The notes below the pieces were generated by a model that did no database searches, was not told where the DNA came from, and worked only from the letters and a program-made list of their open reading frames with translations. This document shows, piece by piece, positions 1 through 8,837 of a stretch of 64,000 nt of DNA. Position 1 is the first letter of the stretch. Every line of letters begins with the position of its first letter. The translations under genes and the position numbers were made by a program. This DNA is from CAIKMD01 sp035552195 (GTDB lineage Bacteria; Pseudomonadota; Alphaproteobacteria; ATCC43930; CGMCC-115725), in NCBI GenBank assembly GCA_035552195.1, contig DASZLU010000034.1, forward strand, positions 42,945 through 106,944, given 5' to 3'.

Positions 1-113
1 TCGCGCGCCATTCGCTCCAATCCCGGCGATAGTGCCGTCTTAGCGCTGGCAATGTTTCGCAATCGCTCCGCCATCGCGTGCAAATGTAGCGCGCTCTCGA
101 CGCGCTCGGACAT
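1..113 (-). CDS. Partial small helical protein, cut by window start
   Basis: An ATG at 111-113 opens a minus-strand frame that stays open to base 1, giving 37 visible residues (begins MSERVESALHLHAMAERL). A purine-rich GTGAGG lies about 8 bases upstream of the ATG. The visible part is polar and predicted helical, with Ala, Leu, Arg and Glu spaced as in the short alpha-helical proteins of rhizobial genomes. No family is recognised. It is divergent from the gene at 265. The open frame is short, so coding status is only suggested. Confidence 0.4.
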   Translation of the reverse strand, partial: MSERVESALHLHAMAERLRNIASAKTALSPGLERMAR

Positions 114-264
114 GTACTTGCCTCACGCTCGCCGGTTCCCGCGTGCGGGAATTGCCATCGGAATTCGATGGCGGGCGATTTATGACAGTTCAATGAATGA
201 CATAGCTCAATCGCCGTGACCTAATTCCGTGCTGTTGTTTCGGTGTAAGCAGCCGGAGCGTCAG

Positions 265-2187
265 ATGACCAGTAAAAGCCAAATCGTCGAGCGGTTGGGA
301 GAAAAGGCGGTGCTGTTGCCCAGCCTTCTGGGCGAGGCACTGGCAGCCAATGATCGCATCAAGCTGCGCTTGAGTGGTCTTCAAGAGGCGCTCGCGCAGG
401 CGCGGCAACCGCGGGTCCCGAACGAGAACAGCGTCCCTTCCATCGCCAGCGGCGACGCCGCACTCGCTGAACTCGTCAAACACGCGCAAATGATCGGAAC
501 AGATCGTCTCTACCTGCCGGGCGTCAACGCGTTGTTGACGGCCCTGAGAGAAGATCTTGGGACAATGCTCGCACCACTCGAGGCGAGCAACCCCGAGGGC
601 AGCCTATCCTTCCACTCTCGGCTCGATTCATTGCGCGCGATGATCTCGAACACTGAGGGCGATCAGCTTGAGACGCGGATCATCGGGGAACTGACTGCAG
701 CGAATCGCGACGAGCGCGATAGTGTTCATCTGCTTGTCATGGATATGCACAAGGCGCTATTGCGGCTTGCCACGGAATCCGCTGCCGAGACGCTGGACGG
801 TGCGCAGGTTCATTCCCTTGAGGCGCGCGACCGCGTTGCAGTGAGCGCTTTCATGAAGGGCCTCCATCGCACGGCGCCGCTAGCCTTCGGGCATCCCGGT
901 CTTGGCACGATAGCCGTTCGCAGCGGCAATCGCCTCGTCATTCAAAACGATATCGGGGTGACCGACGCGCATGTTCTCGTCATTCACGTCGAGAACAACC
1001 AGGTAACGATCACCTATACCGATATCCATCGGCCGCGTGCGAAATTCTTCGTGGAGATGTTCGCCGGCGAAAATGTCGCCTGGGGCGCGCTATCCGAACA
1101 GCAATCCCATGGCATCGGCGAAGAGGATATATTTTATCTGGTGGCCGGCACGTATCGCGGCGCAAGCGACGAGGAGATCGATCGCTTCCTGTCGTTTCTC
1201 GGCTCGCGCATCGTTTTCCTCATCGACTGGAACAAGGCGCGCAAGGCGCTGCAAACCTTCGTCGGCCGGGGTGCGTCCTTTGACCTGCTGCAATGGGCGG
1301 CGAAGCAAGAATACGGGCACCGCGCTTTTCTCGTTCTTGGCGGCGTCGAATTGATCTTCGAAGCGGTCCATCGCGTTGCGGAAGGCCGCATATCCTATGG
1401 CGTGCGCCTCGACGAGGCGATCGGCGTCGCGGAATGCGTCGATTTCCTGCAGCGCGTACTCCGCGATACGAGCCAGGGTTTGACCGCCGGCCGCACGGCC
1501 CGCCTCATTCGCGACGAAATACAAGCCGATTTGTCGCGCCGCTTCGAAAGCACGGAAAGCTCGGTTCTGACTGTGTTAGTACGCCATCTCGGCCTGTCGC
1601 GCAGTCTTGCGGCCGGCATTGCAGAGGTTCTGCGCTGCGCCTCCCAGGCGCAGCGTCGCGACTTCGCGTCCCGGGCCAAGCGGATGGAAGAAAAGGCCGA
1701 CCGTCTTACCGTCGCCGCGCGCGAACTCGCCATCCGCGTCAACGGATCCGTCATATTGCGACGCGCGATCGACGAGATCGAAAACACCTCCGACGAGCTT
1801 GAGGATTGTGCCTATTTCCTCAGCCTTGTCCCCGAAGAGGATATGACATCGGTCTCGATCGCTCCCCTCCTCCGCCTCGCCGAGACGACGACCGAAAGCG
1901 TCAGCCAGATGGCGCGCGCCGTCGAAGCGGCCTCTCGGCTACCGGACGGACAGCGCGCCGACGCCATCGCGTCGCTGCAGGCGATCGATGCGGTTGCGGT
2001 TGCCGAGCGCGAAGCCGATACCGCCGAACGCGAGAGTTTCGCAGCCTTTATCGCCGCGCCCGAAGGTCGCGCCCGCGCGCTGCTCCTGGCGATCGAGATT
2101 GTGCGCAAGCTCGAGCGTGCGACGGATCATCTTTCCCATGCCGCGTTTTCGCTGCGAGACCGAGTGATGGAGGAGCTTTCCGCATGA
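265..2187 (+). CDS. Uncharacterised protein with PhoU/DUF47-like helical C-terminus
   Basis: A 640-residue protein. The frame also has a GTG at 229, but the ATG at 265 is preceded by GGAGCG and is the better start. Residues 1-190 look helical. A mixed alpha/beta middle region follows (about 195-400, containing RIVFLIDWNKARKAL). The C-terminal 180 residues are helical bundles rich in Glu, Arg and Ala with repeated acidic patches (for example RRAIDEIENTSDELEDCA near 505-520), resembling PhoU/DUF47 proteins that bind metal-phosphate clusters. Its stop overlaps the start of the dikinase-like gene by 4 bases (ATGA), so the two are translationally coupled and probably act together. The family assignment is by appearance and covers only the C-terminus. 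No membrane segment or signal peptide is seen. Confidence 0.75.
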   Translation: MTSKSQIVERLGEKAVLLPSLLGEALAANDRIKLRLSGLQEALAQARQPRVPNENSVPSIASGDAALAELVKHAQMIGTDRLYLPGVNALLTALREDLGTMLAPLEASNPEGSLSFHSRLDSLRAMISNTEGDQLETRIIGELTAANRDERDSVHLLVMDMHKALLRLATESAAETLDGAQVHSLEARDRVAVSAFMKGLHRTAPLAFGHPGLGTIAVRSGNRLVIQNDIGVTDAHVLVIHVENNQVTITYTDIHRPRAKFFVEMFAGENVAWGALSEQQSHGIGEEDIFYLVAGTYRGASDEEIDRFLSFLGSRIVFLIDWNKARKALQTFVGRGASFDLLQWAAKQEYGHRAFLVLGGVELIFEAVHRVAEGRISYGVRLDEAIGVAECVDFLQRVLRDTSQGLTAGRTARLIRDEIQADLSRRFESTESSVLTVLVRHLGLSRSLAAGIAEVLRCASQAQRRDFASRAKRMEEKADRLTVAARELAIRVNGSVILRRAIDEIENTSDELEDCAYFLSLVPEEDMTSVSIAPLLRLAETTTESVSQMARAVEAASRLPDGQRADAIASLQAIDAVAVAEREADTAERESFAAFIAAPEGRARALLLAIEIVRKLERATDHLSHAAFSLRDRVMEELSA

Positions 2188-3794
2188 GCCGCGATATTCT
2201 TTATTTTATCGGCAAGCCGGGGCACGCCGAGGCGATGACAGCCGCGCTCGCTGGCTCAAAGGCCGCGCTGCTCGGCCGGATGAGTCAGCTCGGGCTCAAT
2301 GTGCCGCCGGCCTTCGTTTTGCCGGCGACGCTTTGCGCGGCCGTCAACCGCGGCGATCCGGCGGGATTGGAGGCGGTCGAGCGCGCGTTGCGCGATGGAA
2401 TTTCCTGGCTCGAGCAGACGACCGGGCGACGGTTCGGCGATAGCCGGATGCCTCTTCTCGTCTCCGTGCGCTCGGGCGCGGAGAAATCGATGCCCGGCAT
2501 GCTGTCGACCGTTCTCGACGTCGGCATGAACAACGTCAGCGTCCACGGCCTCATTGCGCAGAGCGGTAATCCTCGCCTTGCGTGGGACTGCTATCGCCGC
2601 TTCATTCAAATGTATGCCGAAGTGGTTGGCGGCGCATCGCAGGCCAGTTTCGATGCGGCCCTGATGGAAATCATGCGCGGCGAAGCGGTCGCGAGCGAAA
2701 GCGATCTCGATTGCGAGGCGCTGGAGCGCCTGACCCACAGTTTTCGCACCATTGCCATGCGCGAAACAGGCGGGATCCCGAAGGCGCCGGCCGAGCAGCT
2801 CTTCGCCGCGACACAAGCGGTGTATCGCTCCTGGGAGAGCCCGCGCGCCCAGGAATATCGCCAGCTCAATCGACTGGACGGATTGATCGGCACGGCGGTC
2901 ACGGTGCAGGCGATGGTATACGGGAATACGGGCGGCCGGTCAGGCGCCGGCGTCGCCTTCAGTCGCGATCCCGCGACCGGCGCCAAAGACCTCTATGTGG
3001 ATTTCCTCAGCGATGCGCAAGGTGAAGATGTCGTCTCCGGTCGGCGCGCGCCCAACGGCCTCAATGCTCTCGCGGCGCGGTTGCCGGTCGCGGCCAAGGA
3101 GCTGAGCGAGGGCGCGGCGCGGTTGGAGCGCGAATTGGGTGATGTCCAGGACATCGAATTCACCATTGAGGACGGCAAGCTGTTCTTTCTCCAAACCCGG
3201 GCGGCCAAACGAACGCCGCGGGCAGCGCTGCGGATTCTGGTCGACCTCGTTCGCGAAGGCGTTATCGATCGTGCGACCGCGGCCGCGCGCGCGACACAGA
3301 TCGATACCGAAGCGGCGCGCCTCACACGCTTTACGACGGACGTTCCTGCCATTGGGAAAGCGATCTCCGCTGCCCCCGGTGTAGCAAGCGGCCGTGCGGT
3401 GTTCGACAGCACGCGGGCGAAGATCATGGCCACCGACGGCGTGCCCGTGATTCTGATCCGACACGACACCTCGACGGAAGACATTGGCGGCTTCGCCGTT
3501 GCCGCCGGAATCCTGACGGCGACGGGCGGGCGAACGGCTCACGCAGCCGTGGTGGCGCGACAACTCGGCAAGGTGTGCCTCGTAGCATGTCGCGACCTCA
3601 CGATCGATGCTGACGCGCGCTGCGCGCAGCTCGGCGGACATCCGCTCAAAGAAGGAGATTGGCTCTCACTCGACGGCGACCGCGCCGAAGTTTCGTTGGG
3701 ACGGCGCGAGATCATCTCGGAACTACCGACGGCCGAGCTGGCCGAAATCGCGGCCTGGCGACGCTGTGCGGACGAGGCGAAAGCGATCGTCTGA
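2184..3794 (+). CDS. PPDK-like protein without the PEP/pyruvate-binding barrel
   Basis: 536 residues starting at the ATG that overlaps the previous stop. The sequence follows pyruvate phosphate dikinase closely. It has the ATP-grasp nucleotide-binding half (VSVRSGAEKSMPGMLSTVLD near residue 95; GTAVTVQAMVYGN near 235; QDIEFTIEDGKLFFLQTRAA near 320) and the swivelling phosphohistidine domain with TGGRTAHAAVVARQLGK, whose phospho-acceptor would be His453. It ends just after that domain, where full PPDK (about 880 residues) enters its TIM barrel. No barrel sequence follows in any frame, because the opposite-strand phosphoketolase gene begins there. It should therefore bind ATP and phosphorylate its own histidine, but cannot itself use pyruvate. 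The phosphate acceptor is unknown; the coupled upstream protein is the obvious candidate partner. Confidence 0.9.
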   Translation: MSRDILYFIGKPGHAEAMTAALAGSKAALLGRMSQLGLNVPPAFVLPATLCAAVNRGDPAGLEAVERALRDGISWLEQTTGRRFGDSRMPLLVSVRSGAEKSMPGMLSTVLDVGMNNVSVHGLIAQSGNPRLAWDCYRRFIQMYAEVVGGASQASFDAALMEIMRGEAVASESDLDCEALERLTHSFRTIAMRETGGIPKAPAEQLFAATQAVYRSWESPRAQEYRQLNRLDGLIGTAVTVQAMVYGNTGGRSGAGVAFSRDPATGAKDLYVDFLSDAQGEDVVSGRRAPNGLNALAARLPVAAKELSEGAARLERELGDVQDIEFTIEDGKLFFLQTRAAKRTPRAALRILVDLVREGVIDRATAAARATQIDTEAARLTRFTTDVPAIGKAISAAPGVASGRAVFDSTRAKIMATDGVPVILIRHDTSTEDIGGFAVAAGILTATGGRTAHAAVVARQLGKVCLVACRDLTIDADARCAQLGGHPLKEGDWLSLDGDRAEVSLGRREIISELPTAELAEIAAWRRCADEAKAIV

Positions 3795-3853
3795 AACATG
3801 CAAGGCTTGGCGCAGTCGAGCGTAGCGTCCCATTGCCCTCGTCGGACGCGAGT

Positions 3854-6256
3854 CTAGGCGGCTGGCTCGGCCGGCGACCAGCGCCATTCCCGCACCTCGG
3901 GCATATCCTCGCCGTAACGGCAGATATGAGTCTTGTGCTCGATCAGCTTGTCGCGGATCGCTTGCTTCGCATAGGCGGCGACGTAACCGAGTTGCGGCAG
4001 CCGATCGATCACATCGGAGGCGAGGTGAAAGCGGTCGAGTTCGTTGCGCACGACCATATCGAATGGGGTCGTTGTCGTACCTTCCTCACGGTAACCGCGG
4101 ACATGGATGCTATCATGGTTGTGCCGTCGGTAAGTGAGCCGATGGATCAGCCACGGATAGCCGTGATGCGCGAAAATCACCGGCTTGTCCGTCGTGAACA
4201 ACGCATCGAAATCGTGGTCCGTCAAGCCGTGAGGATGCTCGTCATGCGGCTGCAAGGCCATCAGATCGACAACATTGATGACACGGATCTTGAGCCGCGG
4301 CACATGCCGCCGCAGCAAGTCAACTGCAGCGAGGGTCTCAAGTGTCGGCACATCGCCGGCGCAGGCCATGACGACGTCCGGCTGACTGCCCCGGTCATTG
4401 CTCGCCCATTCCCAAATGCCGATCCCGGCCGTGCAATGCTTCACGGCCTCGTCCATGCTCAGCCATTGCGGCGCCGGCTGCTTGCCCGCGACAATGACGT
4501 TGATGCGGTTCCAGCTCATGAAGCAATGTTCCGTAGTGAAAAGGAGCGAGTTCGCATCCGGCGGCAGGTAGACGCGGACTATCTCGGCTTTCTTGTTGCA
4601 CACGTAATCGATGAATCCGGGATCCTGGTGGCTAAAACCGTTATGGTCTTGGCGCCAAACATGCGAGCTCAGGAGATAATTGAGCGAGGGGATGGCACGC
4701 CGCCACGGAATATTGCGGCAGCTTTCAAGCCATTTCGCATGCTGATTGAACATCGAATCGACAATATGGATGAAAGCCTCGTAACAGTTGAAGATGCCGT
4801 GCCGTCCCGTGAGGAGGTAACCTTCGAGCCAGCCTTGGCAGGTATGCTCTGAGAGAATCTCCATCACGCGGCCCCCGGGCGCGAGATGGTCGTCATAGGT
4901 CAAGCGCTCGGCTTGCCAGGCCCGATCCGTCGCTTCGAAGACATGCGACAGTCGGTTGGACGCGGTTTCGTCGGGACCGAAGACCCTGAAATTCCGTCGC
5001 CGCTCGCTCGCCCGCAGAATGTCTCTGAGATACTCCGCCATGACCGCCGTGGATTCCGCGTAGCTGTCGCCCGGATGCTTGAGCGGCAGTGCGTATTGGC
5101 CGATCTCAGGCAGGTCGAGCTCGCGCATCAGCAGGCCTCCATTCGCGTGCGGATTGGCGCTCATGCGGCGCTCGCCTTTCGGCGCGAGCGCGGCGATCTC
5201 CGGGCGCAACGTGCCACTCTCGTCGAATAGCTCGCCGGGGCGATAGCTCTTCATCCAGCTCTCGAGCAGTTTCACATGGGCGGGCTTGTCCATGTCGGCG
5301 ATCGGGACCTGGTGCGCGCGCCAAAAGCCCTCCGTCTTGAGGCCATCGACTTCCTTGGGGCCCGTCCAGCCCTTCGGACTCTTCAGAATGATCATGGGCC
5401 AGATCGGCCGCCCGCTCGCGTTGTTCTCCCGAGCCGCGGTCTGGATGGCACGGATCTCATCGAACACACGATCGAGCGTGCCGGCAAGAAGCTGGTGCAT
5501 CGTTGCCGGATCATCGCCCGCAACGAGATACGGTTTATAACCATAGCCGACAAAAAGGCTTTTCAGCTCGTCGGCTCCGATACGCGCGAGCACGGTCGGG
5601 TTCGCGATCTTGTAACCGTTGAGATGAAGGATCGGCAGGACGGCGCCGTCATGCACCGGGTCGAGAAATTTGTTCGAATGCCACGAGGCCGCCATCGGCC
5701 CCGTCTCGGCTTCACCATCGCCGACCACGCAGGCGGCAATGAGACCAGGATTGTCGAACACGGCGCCATAAGCGTGCGATAGAGCATAGCCGAGCTCGCC
5801 ACCTTCGTGAATCGATCCTGGCGTTTCCGGCGCCGCATGGCTGGGAATACCGCCGGGAAAGCTGAATTGTCTGAATAGGCGTTGCATTCCCTTCGCGTTT
5901 TGCGGAATGCGCGGATAGACCTCGCTGTAGGTGCCTTCGAGCCACGTATTGGCGACGATGCCGGGTCCCCCATGTCCCGGCCCCGCGACGAAGATCATAT
6001 TGAGATCGCGCGCCTTAATTAGACGATTGAGATGTACGTAGAGAAAATTTAGGCCGGGCGTCGTTCCCCAATGCCCCAAAAGGCGGGGTTTCAAATGCGC
6101 GCGGGCAAGTGGCTCGGCGAGAAGCGGGTTGTCGAGAAGATAAATTTGCCCGATGGACAAATAGTTGGCAGCGCGCCACCACGCATCGATGAGGCACAAC
6201 GCGTCTTCCGACAGCGGCGACGGTACCGAGTCAGTCGAGGGGACGTCCTTGAGCAT
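3854..6256 (-). CDS. xfp: Phosphoketolase (xylulose-5-P/fructose-6-P)
   Basis: Thiamine-diphosphate enzyme that splits xylulose 5-phosphate (and usually fructose 6-phosphate) with inorganic phosphate into acetyl phosphate and an aldose phosphate. 800 residues, the normal family length, starting at the ATG at 6256 with GGAGCG upstream; the frame continues 32 codons further without a good start. Diagnostic stretches are LGHWGTTPGLNFLYVHLNR, AGPGHGGPGIVANTWLEGTY, the ThDP-binding GDGEAETGP segment and SFPGGIPSHAAPETPGSIHE. It is convergent with the dikinase-like gene and divergent from pta-ackA, which consume its acetyl phosphate. Bifunctionality for fructose 6-phosphate cannot be decided from sequence alone. 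Confidence 0.96.
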   Translation of the reverse strand: MLKDVPSTDSVPSPLSEDALCLIDAWWRAANYLSIGQIYLLDNPLLAEPLARAHLKPRLLGHWGTTPGLNFLYVHLNRLIKARDLNMIFVAGPGHGGPGIVANTWLEGTYSEVYPRIPQNAKGMQRLFRQFSFPGGIPSHAAPETPGSIHEGGELGYALSHAYGAVFDNPGLIAACVVGDGEAETGPMAASWHSNKFLDPVHDGAVLPILHLNGYKIANPTVLARIGADELKSLFVGYGYKPYLVAGDDPATMHQLLAGTLDRVFDEIRAIQTAARENNASGRPIWPMIILKSPKGWTGPKEVDGLKTEGFWRAHQVPIADMDKPAHVKLLESWMKSYRPGELFDESGTLRPEIAALAPKGERRMSANPHANGGLLMRELDLPEIGQYALPLKHPGDSYAESTAVMAEYLRDILRASERRRNFRVFGPDETASNRLSHVFEATDRAWQAERLTYDDHLAPGGRVMEILSEHTCQGWLEGYLLTGRHGIFNCYEAFIHIVDSMFNQHAKWLESCRNIPWRRAIPSLNYLLSSHVWRQDHNGFSHQDPGFIDYVCNKKAEIVRVYLPPDANSLLFTTEHCFMSWNRINVIVAGKQPAPQWLSMDEAVKHCTAGIGIWEWASNDRGSQPDVVMACAGDVPTLETLAAVDLLRRHVPRLKIRVINVVDLMALQPHDEHPHGLTDHDFDALFTTDKPVIFAHHGYPWLIHRLTYRRHNHDSIHVRGYREEGTTTTPFDMVVRNELDRFHLASDVIDRLPQLGYVAAYAKQAIRDKLIEHKTHICRYGEDMPEVREWRWSPAEPAA

Positions 6257-6490
6257 CGCTCGCGCTCCCAGATATGAGGGAAACGTGCTTTGTCGGCCGA
6301 GGTGATGAGGTGCGATCGCCCACAAATTTCGGCGGCGACGAGGGCAGGCCATTCTCGATCCAAAAGAGCGCGTGCCAGTAGAATTGCAAAACTGAGGATC
6401 GGGATAAAGCCCCCGGATCGATGCCGCCGTGCTGACTCTGACAGGTGCGCGTGCTAGTGACTAGGGCGCGTCTCCGAAGGAGCGAGCGTC

Positions 6491-7447
6491 ATGTCATTGT
6501 CACGCGAGCATGAGAAATACGAGGCGCTGATCTATATGTGCCACGCGCTGGCGCCGCTGCACACAGCCGTGGTGCATCCTTGCGACACAAGCGCACTGAC
6601 GGCCGCAGTCGATGCCGCGCAGGCAAAGATCATAAAGCCGATTTTGGTGGGGCCCGAGGCCAAAATCCGTGCAGCAGCGGCCGCGGCAAATCTCGACATT
6701 TCCGCCTACCCCCTGGTCACAACGCCGCACAGCCATGCTGCAGCCGAGAAGGCGGTCGAACTCGTGCGCGCTGCCCAAGCCGATGCGCTGATGAAAGGCA
6801 GCCTCCATACCGACGAAATGATGGCCGAGGTGGTACGCAAGGATACCGGGATTCGCACCGAGCGACGCTTGAGCCATGTCTTCATCATGGACGTACCGAC
6901 CTATCCCAAGCCGCTCTTCATCACGGATGCAGCGGTGAATATTTTCCCGACGTTGGAAGAGAAGGTCGATATCGTGCAGAATGCGATCGATCTCGCGCGC
7001 GCGCTTCTGATCGAGCAGCCGAAAGTCGCAATCCTCTCCGCGGTCGAGACGGTAAGTTCCAAGATTCCTTCGACGATCGACGCCGCGGCGCTATGCAAGA
7101 TGGCCGAGCGAGGACAGATCACGGGAGGAATACTCGACGGGCCGCTGGCGCTCGACAACGCCATCAATCATGAGGCCGCAGCGATCAAGCATATCAACTC
7201 AGCGGTTGCCGGCGACGCCGACATCTTGCTTGTGCCCAATCTCGAAGCTGGCAATATGCTGGCGAAAGAACTAAGCTTTCTCGCCAATGCCGACGCCGCC
7301 GGAATCGTGCTCGGCGCGCGCGTGCCTATTATCCTGACCAGCCGCGCCGATGATTTGCGCACGCGTATCGCGAGTTGCGCCGTCGCCGCGCTCTACGCCC
7401 AGTGGGCACGCCACGCGATGCGCGAACTCGGAAAGCTCGCGGACTGA
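6491..7447 (+). CDS. pta: Phosphate acetyltransferase (short, PTA/PTB family)
   Basis: 318 residues, the size of the single-domain phosphate acetyl/butyryltransferase family. It interconverts acetyl phosphate plus CoA with acetyl-CoA plus phosphate. Recognisable features are the N-terminal Rossmann-like half (KIIKPILVGPEAKI), MKGSLHTDEMMAEVVRK, THRRxSHVF-like RTERRLSHVFIMDVP, and the C-terminal LVPNLEAGNMLAKELSFLA stretch. GAAGGAGCGAGCGTC lies before the ATG. It ends 2 bases before ackA, so the pair is one transcription unit, divergent from phosphoketolase. A preference for butyryl-CoA cannot be excluded, but the acetate kinase and phosphoketolase next to it favour acetyl-CoA. Confidence 0.93.
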   Translation: MSLSREHEKYEALIYMCHALAPLHTAVVHPCDTSALTAAVDAAQAKIIKPILVGPEAKIRAAAAAANLDISAYPLVTTPHSHAAAEKAVELVRAAQADALMKGSLHTDEMMAEVVRKDTGIRTERRLSHVFIMDVPTYPKPLFITDAAVNIFPTLEEKVDIVQNAIDLARALLIEQPKVAILSAVETVSSKIPSTIDAAALCKMAERGQITGGILDGPLALDNAINHEAAAIKHINSAVAGDADILLVPNLEAGNMLAKELSFLANADAAGIVLGARVPIILTSRADDLRTRIASCAVAALYAQWARHAMRELGKLAD

Positions 7448-7449
7448 GC

Positions 7450-8643
7450 ATGCGAGATCCAATTCTCGTCCTCAATGCCGGTTCATCGAGCATCAAATTC
7501 TCGTTCTATGAGACCGCGTCCGACGGAACGCTGGCGGCTCTCGCGCATGGCCAAGTCGAGGCCATCGGCAACGGGGCGCGGCTCGAAGTGGCCGATGCCG
7601 CCGGCAAGAAGCTGGCCAGCGCGCCGCTGGCGATCAACGACCATACCGGCGGCATTGCGGCCATCCAGGATTGGTTCGCAGCACACGTGGGTAGCGAAGC
7701 GAGTCTTGCCGGGATCGGGCATCGTGTGGTTCATGGCGGCACGGCTTATACCGCGCCGGTGATGATCGACGCGGCGGTAATAGGTCAGCTCGAAGCGCTC
7801 ATCCCGCTCGCGCCTCTGCATCAGCCGCACCATCTCGCCGCCATTCGCGCCGTCAGTGCGATCGCGCCGCGCGTACCCCAGGTGGCGTGCTTCGATACTG
7901 CCTTTCATGCGAGTGAAGCACCGGCCGCGCAAGCTTACGCGTTACCGCGCGCACTCACAGAGAAGGGAATCCGGCGCTACGGCTTTCACGGCCTATCCTA
8001 TGAGTACATCGTCTCGATCTTGCCCGAGGTTGCGCCCGATTGCGTCGGCCGCAAACTGGTGATCGCACACCTCGGCAATGGCGCCAGCATGTGCGCCATC
8101 GAGAATGGCCGCAGCGTCGCGACCACGATGGGCTTCACGGCTCTCGAAGGGCTTGTCATGGGCACGCGCAGCGGCTCCCTCGATCCCGGCGTTCTGCTCT
8201 ATTTGCTGCAGCAGGAACACATGGACGCGAAGACGATCGAGCAGTTGCTCTATCAGCATTCGGGGTTGCTCGGCGTGTCGGGGATTTCGAGCGACATGCG
8301 CAGCTTGCTGGCAAGCGAGCGGCCCAGCGCGCGGGAAGCGATCGAATTATTCGTCTACCGCATTAGACGCGAGCTCGGCTCATTGGTTGCCGCGCTCGGC
8401 GGACTGGACGCGTTGATTTTCACGGCGGGCATTGGCGAGAACGCCGCCGAGATCCGTGCTCGTGTATGTACGGACGGAGCTTGGGTCGGAATTGTGCTCG
8501 ACCCGGCCGCCAACGCAAAACACGGCCCGCGTATTTCGCACGACGGGTCGCGCGTCGCGGCCTGGGTCATTCCAACAAATGAGAACCTCGTCATTGCACG
8601 ACATACACGCCGTCTTCTCGACCCACACGCCCTCGAAGCGTAA
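7450..8643 (+). CDS. ackA: Acetate kinase
   Basis: Reversibly transfers phosphate between acetyl phosphate and ADP. 397 residues. The start chosen is the ATG at 7450, because the protein then begins MRDPILVLNAGSSSIKFS, the standard AckA N-terminus (NxGSSSxK); a longer frame begins inside pta and is not needed. Other family landmarks are GHRVVHGG, the catalytic-region FDTAFH, RRYGFHGLSYEYI, HLGNGASMCAIENGRS, GLVMGTRSGSLDPG and FTAGIGENAAEIR. It is cotranscribed with pta at a 2-base gap. Together with the phosphoketolase it gives substrate-level ATP from sugar phosphates. No clear terminator follows in 8644-8837. Confidence 0.97.
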   Translation: MRDPILVLNAGSSSIKFSFYETASDGTLAALAHGQVEAIGNGARLEVADAAGKKLASAPLAINDHTGGIAAIQDWFAAHVGSEASLAGIGHRVVHGGTAYTAPVMIDAAVIGQLEALIPLAPLHQPHHLAAIRAVSAIAPRVPQVACFDTAFHASEAPAAQAYALPRALTEKGIRRYGFHGLSYEYIVSILPEVAPDCVGRKLVIAHLGNGASMCAIENGRSVATTMGFTALEGLVMGTRSGSLDPGVLLYLLQQEHMDAKTIEQLLYQHSGLLGVSGISSDMRSLLASERPSAREAIELFVYRIRRELGSLVAALGGLDALIFTAGIGENAAEIRARVCTDGAWVGIVLDPAANAKHGPRISHDGSRVAAWVIPTNENLVIARHTRRLLDPHALEA

Positions 8644-8837
8644 GTGCGGGCCTCTCACTAAACCGTAGAAGCAAGCTGAGATCGAGGACGGCCTTTCGAA
8701 ACCAAAAGCTCTTCGACCGGATTCGCGATCGAAGCAACACAGAAAAGCGTCCCCCTTGATATGGTCAACGTGGGTATGGGACACGTTGCGCTTATTTGGC
8801 TAGTCCACATGCCGGCCTAACACAAAGCGACGCGCGC

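Noticed and set aside
1806..2183. Upstream extension of the dikinase-like frame
   Set aside because: It lies in another frame of the PhoU-like gene, is Arg-rich and lacks family similarity; the ATG at 2184 in the ATGA overlap begins the conserved sequence.
2184..3794. Dikinase-like gene as a frameshifted full-length PPDK
   Set aside because: No barrel motifs are found downstream in any frame before the convergent phosphoketolase gene, so a point frameshift cannot explain the length.
3659..4852. A 397-codon plus-strand open frame
   Set aside because: Antisense to the phosphoketolase C-terminal half and overlapping the dikinase-like gene end.
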